A stretch of DNA of 9,390 nucleotides from assembly GCA_937900305.1 (NCBI GenBank), contig CALCCV010000522.1, forward strand, positions 1 through 9,390, given 5' to 3'. The translations under genes and the position numbers were made by a program. The stretch's first letter is position 1. Every line of letters starts with the position of its first letter. The notes under the pieces are model-generated. The model searched no databases. It was not told the DNA's origin and worked only from the letters and a program-made list of their open reading frames with translations. Below, piece after piece: positions 6,998 to 9,390 of the stretch. This DNA is from an uncultured Pseudobdellovibrionaceae bacterium. Its GTDB lineage: Bacteria > Bdellovibrionota > Bdellovibrionia > Bdellovibrionales > Bdellovibrionaceae.

Positions 6998-7822
6998 TCA
7001 CACCAAACCTAACTTCTGCAGCTGGCTGAGATAATACAGCGCCGTCACCGCCAGGTTGAAGACCGTGACGTATATCACCGAGGTCACAACCGCTTGCGTG
7101 GTCACTTGGGGAACTTCGTGCGGACTCTTCTTAACCAACATTCCTTGATAGCAGCAAACGACAAAAATCATGATCCCACTGAAAGAATTTTTCAGAACGA
7201 AAACCAAAATATCTTCTTTTGAAAATGCATTCGCCAACGAATCTAAAAAAAATCCGAGGGGTATTTCGTGAAAGAATTTGGTCAGAAAATATCCACCAAT
7301 CAGACCAATGACATTGAAATAAAAAGACAGACACAGAACACTGATCAGCCCACCCACCACTCGCGGGAAAACGATGAAACTCAAAGGATTGATTCCCATC
7401 ACTTCCAGAGCTTCGATTTCGCGATTCACGCGCATCGTACCGACTTCAGAAGCTACAGCCGTCCCACTGCGGGCGATGACGACGATTGCAGTCAGGAGCG
7501 GAGCCACCTCACGAACAAGAATCGCGATCATGAAGCTTCCTAAAACCTCTACGCCACCAACCAAAGTCAAATTCGACAGCGCTTGAAGCATCAAAATGCT
7601 TCCCACCGCTAAAGCTAAAACGGAAATCAGGGGTACAGCCTGCCAACCCGTAAAGTAAATTTGTGCTGAAATCACGCTGAAGATTTGCCGAAAGCCCTGG
7701 GCTCTATCCAAAACAGCGGCACGGACAGACACATACACCATCAACACCACATTGATCGTGTATTCGATATTGGTGGTTAAAAACCGACCCATATTGTCGA
7801 TGCGAGAAAACATCCAACTCAT
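6998..7822 (-). CDS. mlaE: MlaE-family phospholipid ABC transporter permease
   Basis: This is the inner-membrane permease of the Mla-type lipid transporter. It dimerises, sits under the MCE ring and binds MlaF. It has 274 residues from the ATG at 7822 (E. coli MlaE is 260). The core family signature is well kept: VREVAPLLTAIVVIARSGTA (about 103-122), SEVGTMRVNREIEALEVMGI (about 126-145, the cytoplasmic coupling region) and FPRVVGG (about 152-158). Hydrophobic segments cover about 62-100, 103-120, 155-182 and 205-265. The N-terminal amphipathic stretch QIYFTGWQAVPL is typical. A TTG at 7828 would add two residues; no start here has a strong Shine-Dalgarno site. It begins 67 bases after the YdcF-like stop and ends 16 bases before the mlaF ATG, so mlaE-mlaF-mlaD form a tight operon. 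In contrast to MlaF, this protein looks fully conventional. Confidence 0.95.
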   Translation of the reverse strand: MSWMFSRIDNMGRFLTTNIEYTINVVLMVYVSVRAAVLDRAQGFRQIFSVISAQIYFTGWQAVPLISVLALAVGSILMLQALSNLTLVGGVEVLGSFMIAILVREVAPLLTAIVVIARSGTAVASEVGTMRVNREIEALEVMGINPLSFIVFPRVVGGLISVLCLSFYFNVIGLIGGYFLTKFFHEIPLGFFLDSLANAFSKEDILVFVLKNSFSGIMIFVVCCYQGMLVKKSPHEVPQVTTQAVVTSVIYVTVFNLAVTALYYLSQLQKLGLV

Positions 7823-7889
7823 GGTCAAAATATCGGAAGGTCTCTCACATCGGGACAGTCTAGGAACTGATTTTAGATCGCTAGTCCAG

Positions 7890-8483
7890 TCAATAGGCCC
7901 AGAAAGAATAAAACATCGACTTAAAAGCCTCTTGCCAGACCTCAGCCCGATCGGGCCAGTACCGTCCAGACACCACTGGATGCTCGTATATCAAAATTCC
8001 CGAAGGCAAGGCCCCACGAAATGTTTTCATCGCACGATAGATGTGCGAACGCGATGTGATGAGCAGAACTTCGCGACAACGAAAGGCCTCAATGAATGGC
8101 AGAGACTGTTGGGCATTTCCATAGGTGGAACCCGAACGGCGCTCCAAAACAATGTTTGATTCATTGAGATTTCCATAAAATGTCTTTTGCGGCAGAAGCT
8201 CTCTCAAACGAACGTCTTCGTGAACTCCAGAAATGATAAGTTTTCGCACGAGACCCTGCGAGAGCACATCAAAGCCCTCGCGCACCCGTCCCGGCCCACC
8301 CGTCAGCACAATTCCGCAATCGGCATGCCGCGTGGTCTGCCACGAGGTCATCGGTTGCGCCCGAATCTGTTTCACCTCTTGAAAAAACCACACGACCAGC
8401 GCCAGAGTCGCAAGCGTCGCTCCGCAAATTCCCAAACGCAACTGTCGAGATTTAACCGAGACAGGCGAGAATCTCAATTTCAA
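7890..8483 (-). CDS. YdcF/SanA-family (DUF218) membrane protein
   Basis: This is a DUF218 protein related to YdcF, SanA and ElyC, a group linked to cell-envelope integrity whose reaction is not settled. It has 197 residues from the TTG at 8483. A basic N-terminus is followed by one TM (about 16-34, LGICGATLATLALVVWFF), so the domain should be periplasmic. DUF218 features are ADCGIVLTGGPGRVREG (about 54-70), LIISGVHED, the E..SGSTYGNA segment and LLITSRSHIYRAMKTF. The first in-frame ATG lies past the TM, so a non-ATG start is required. TTG at 8483 has AAGGGG six bases upstream. TTG codons at 8510, 8477 and 8441 are alternatives. The start lies inside the 3' end of ridA (32 bases of overlap), which suggests translational coupling. 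Confidence 0.82.
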   Translation of the reverse strand: MKLRFSPVSVKSRQLRLGICGATLATLALVVWFFQEVKQIRAQPMTSWQTTRHADCGIVLTGGPGRVREGFDVLSQGLVRKLIISGVHEDVRLRELLPQKTFYGNLNESNIVLERRSGSTYGNAQQSLPFIEAFRCREVLLITSRSHIYRAMKTFRGALPSGILIYEHPVVSGRYWPDRAEVWQEAFKSMFYSFWAY

Positions 8484-8832
8484 CAGGAACCCCTTTTGGC
8501 AACTGAGCAACAGCTACGGTCGAACGCGCCGGCGGATTTTGAGGAAACCGTTTGCCATAAACTTCATTCACGGTCGCAAAATCATTCATGCTCGTTAAAA
8601 AAATCGTTGTTTTCACCACGTGCGAAAAATTTCCGCCAGCTGCAGTCAAAACGGCTTCGATATTTTTCATTATCAGCTCCGTCTGTTCTGCAACACCCGC
8701 GGTGCTCACTTGGTTTGTCGCGGGATCAATCGCGATTTGCCCTGAACAAAATAAAAATTGCCCTGCTTGCACGGCCTGCGAATAAGGCCCAACCGGAGCC
8801 GGCGCCTGCGACGTATGGATAATCTTTTTCAT
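8452..8832 (-). CDS. ridA: RidA family enamine/imine deaminase
   Basis: RidA hydrolyses reactive enamine/imine intermediates such as 2-aminoacrylate, made by PLP enzymes, to keto acids and ammonia. It acts as a cytosolic trimer. The gene encodes 126 residues (E. coli RidA is 128). Seen in order: APAPVGPYSQAV with Tyr17, FLFCSGQIAIDP (about 27-37), the NIEAVLTAAGG helix end, and NPPARSTVAVAQLPKGVPVEIE (99-120) with the substrate-carboxylate-binding Arg103 and Glu118/Glu120. The E. coli Cys107 position is Thr here. The ATG at 8832 is chosen because GAGGGAG (8843-8837) lies four bases upstream and it gives the standard MKKI start. An in-frame upstream start at 8886 would add an unsupported 18 residues. 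Its link to the downstream envelope genes may be only positional. Confidence 0.95.
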   Translation of the reverse strand: MKKIIHTSQAPAPVGPYSQAVQAGQFLFCSGQIAIDPATNQVSTAGVAEQTELIMKNIEAVLTAAGGNFSHVVKTTIFLTSMNDFATVNEVYGKRFPQNPPARSTVAVAQLPKGVPVEIEILACLG

Positions 8833-8843
8833 AAAACTCCCTC
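8833..8843 (-). promoter_or_regulatory. Ribosome binding site of ridA
   Basis: The minus strand reads GAGGGAG followed by TTTT and then the ATG at 8832. This strong Shine-Dalgarno sequence fixes the ridA start and rules out the longer reading frame. Confidence 0.7.
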
Positions 8844-8917
8844 TTAATAATTTCAGCTGACTGACTCGCGTATAAGTTTCAATCACCCTAACCGTTCAGA
8901 ACCCCAGCCTCGCCGCC

Positions 8918-9390
8918 CTAGAAATAAAAGTGCACACCTGCGCGCAACAGATGATCTCCCAAAGTCCGAAATCGCGATTTACCCAAAGTCACCACTCCCA
9001 CGCCACCTTCGAACGAAAATCCTAGTGATTCCAAACCCGAGAAAAAAAATTCACTCCCAAAGATCAAATCGGCCTCGATGCCCGAGTGCGATTCTGTCTC
9101 ACCCACCACGGTTGCACTCGGCATCTCTTCGTTCAACGTCGCCAATTGACCGCCCATATAAAAATGCATGTTCGGTTCATGAAAGATATTTCGGCGCAAA
9201 CCAATCGCCATCGCCATGCGCGAGTCGTCGTCTTTGGTATCGATCCCAAAGCCAGCCGTCACTCCCAACTCTCGGCCAAAATAGTAACTCGCACTGAGAA
9301 GGGGCAGATCAACCGCGAGATTTTCACGCACGCCCACACCCAATCGTTTCGTCAGATCCTTGGCTTGCCCAAGCGAACTCCAACCACAGA
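8918..9390 (-). CDS. Outer-membrane beta-barrel protein, 5' end cut by the window
   Basis: 156 residues are visible and the frame stays open to the right edge, so the start lies outside. The TTG at 9343 is an internal Leu, because good sequence continues upstream of it. The visible upstream part, WSSLGQAKDLTKRLGVG, could be the end of a signal peptide (cleavage after GQA) running into the mature protein; if so, only the signal is missing. The rest shows alternating hydrophobic/polar strands with Gly and aromatic residues (SASYYFGRELGVTAGFGI, MHFYMGGQLATL, LGFSFEGGVGVV). The protein ends GVHFYF, an aromatic C-terminus typical of the BAM-recognised beta-signal. The size suggests a small barrel of about eight strands. 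The exact family is not identified. It stops 85 bases before ridA. Confidence 0.7.
   Translation of the reverse strand, partial: CGWSSLGQAKDLTKRLGVGVRENLAVDLPLLSASYYFGRELGVTAGFGIDTKDDDSRMAMAIGLRRNIFHEPNMHFYMGGQLATLNEEMPSATVVGETESHSGIEADLIFGSEFFFSGLESLGFSFEGGVGVVTLGKSRFRTLGDHLLRAGVHFYF

Noticed and set aside
8187..8822. Plus-strand open frame of 211 codons opposite ridA and the DUF218 gene
   Set aside because: It is antisense to two well-supported genes, rich in Arg/Ser/Gln/His as shadow frames are, and has no recognisable domain.
8833..8917. A sigma70 promoter before ridA
   Set aside because: TTGAAA and TTATAC-like hexamers occur on the minus strand but not at workable spacing to a matching partner; too weak to list as a promoter.
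9341..9343. TTG as the true start of the beta-barrel gene
   Set aside because: The frame stays open to the window edge with protein-like sequence upstream (WSSLGQAKDLTKR), so the gene is cut by the edge rather than starting here.

Overview
The window (about 50% GC by eye) is a densely packed piece of a Gram-negative chromosome. It carries genes for outer-membrane lipid and lipoprotein traffic, a beta-barrel protein and two exported peptidases. The family mix, the frequent TTG/GTG starts and the base composition fit a Bdellovibrio-like member of the Bdellovibrionota. That assignment is inference; no taxonomic marker gene is present.

Layout. At the left edge (1-100, minus) is the start of an unrecognised gene that leaves the window. 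A divergent gap of about 150 bases follows, then a full-length M13 (neprilysin/PepO-like) zinc metallopeptidase on the plus strand (258-2342). Everything else is on the minus strand. Read in its own direction from the right edge it runs: a beta-barrel outer-membrane protein cut by the window edge (9390-8918), ridA (8832-8452), a YdcF/SanA-type DUF218 membrane protein overlapping the end of ridA (about 8483-7890), mlaE (7822-6998), mlaF (6981-6259), mlaD (6262-5270), a LolC/LolE-type permease (5228-3987), and an S33/TAP-like alpha/beta-hydrolase with a lipoprotein-like signal (3772-2396). The hydrolase and the M13 gene converge on a perfect 20-bp-stem palindrome (2368-2409) that contains the hydrolase stop codon.

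How it works together. MlaE (permease), MlaF (ATPase) and MlaD (MCE protein) form the inner-membrane core of a phospholipid transporter. Here they are translationally linked, with an ATGA overlap between mlaF and mlaD. The next gene is a LolC/E permease of the lipoprotein-release type, with neither a LolD ATPase nor a second Lol permease nearby. MlaB and MlaC are also absent. The MlaF-like ATPase keeps the Walker A Lys and Walker B Asp but has lost or altered the Q-loop Gln, LSGGQ signature, catalytic Glu, D-loop Asp and switch His. An ATPase that looks impaired for hydrolysis, beside an orphan Lol permease, is the most unusual point in the window.

There is no mobile element, CRISPR array, tRNA or rRNA that I can see, and no gene-free stretch over 300 bases.
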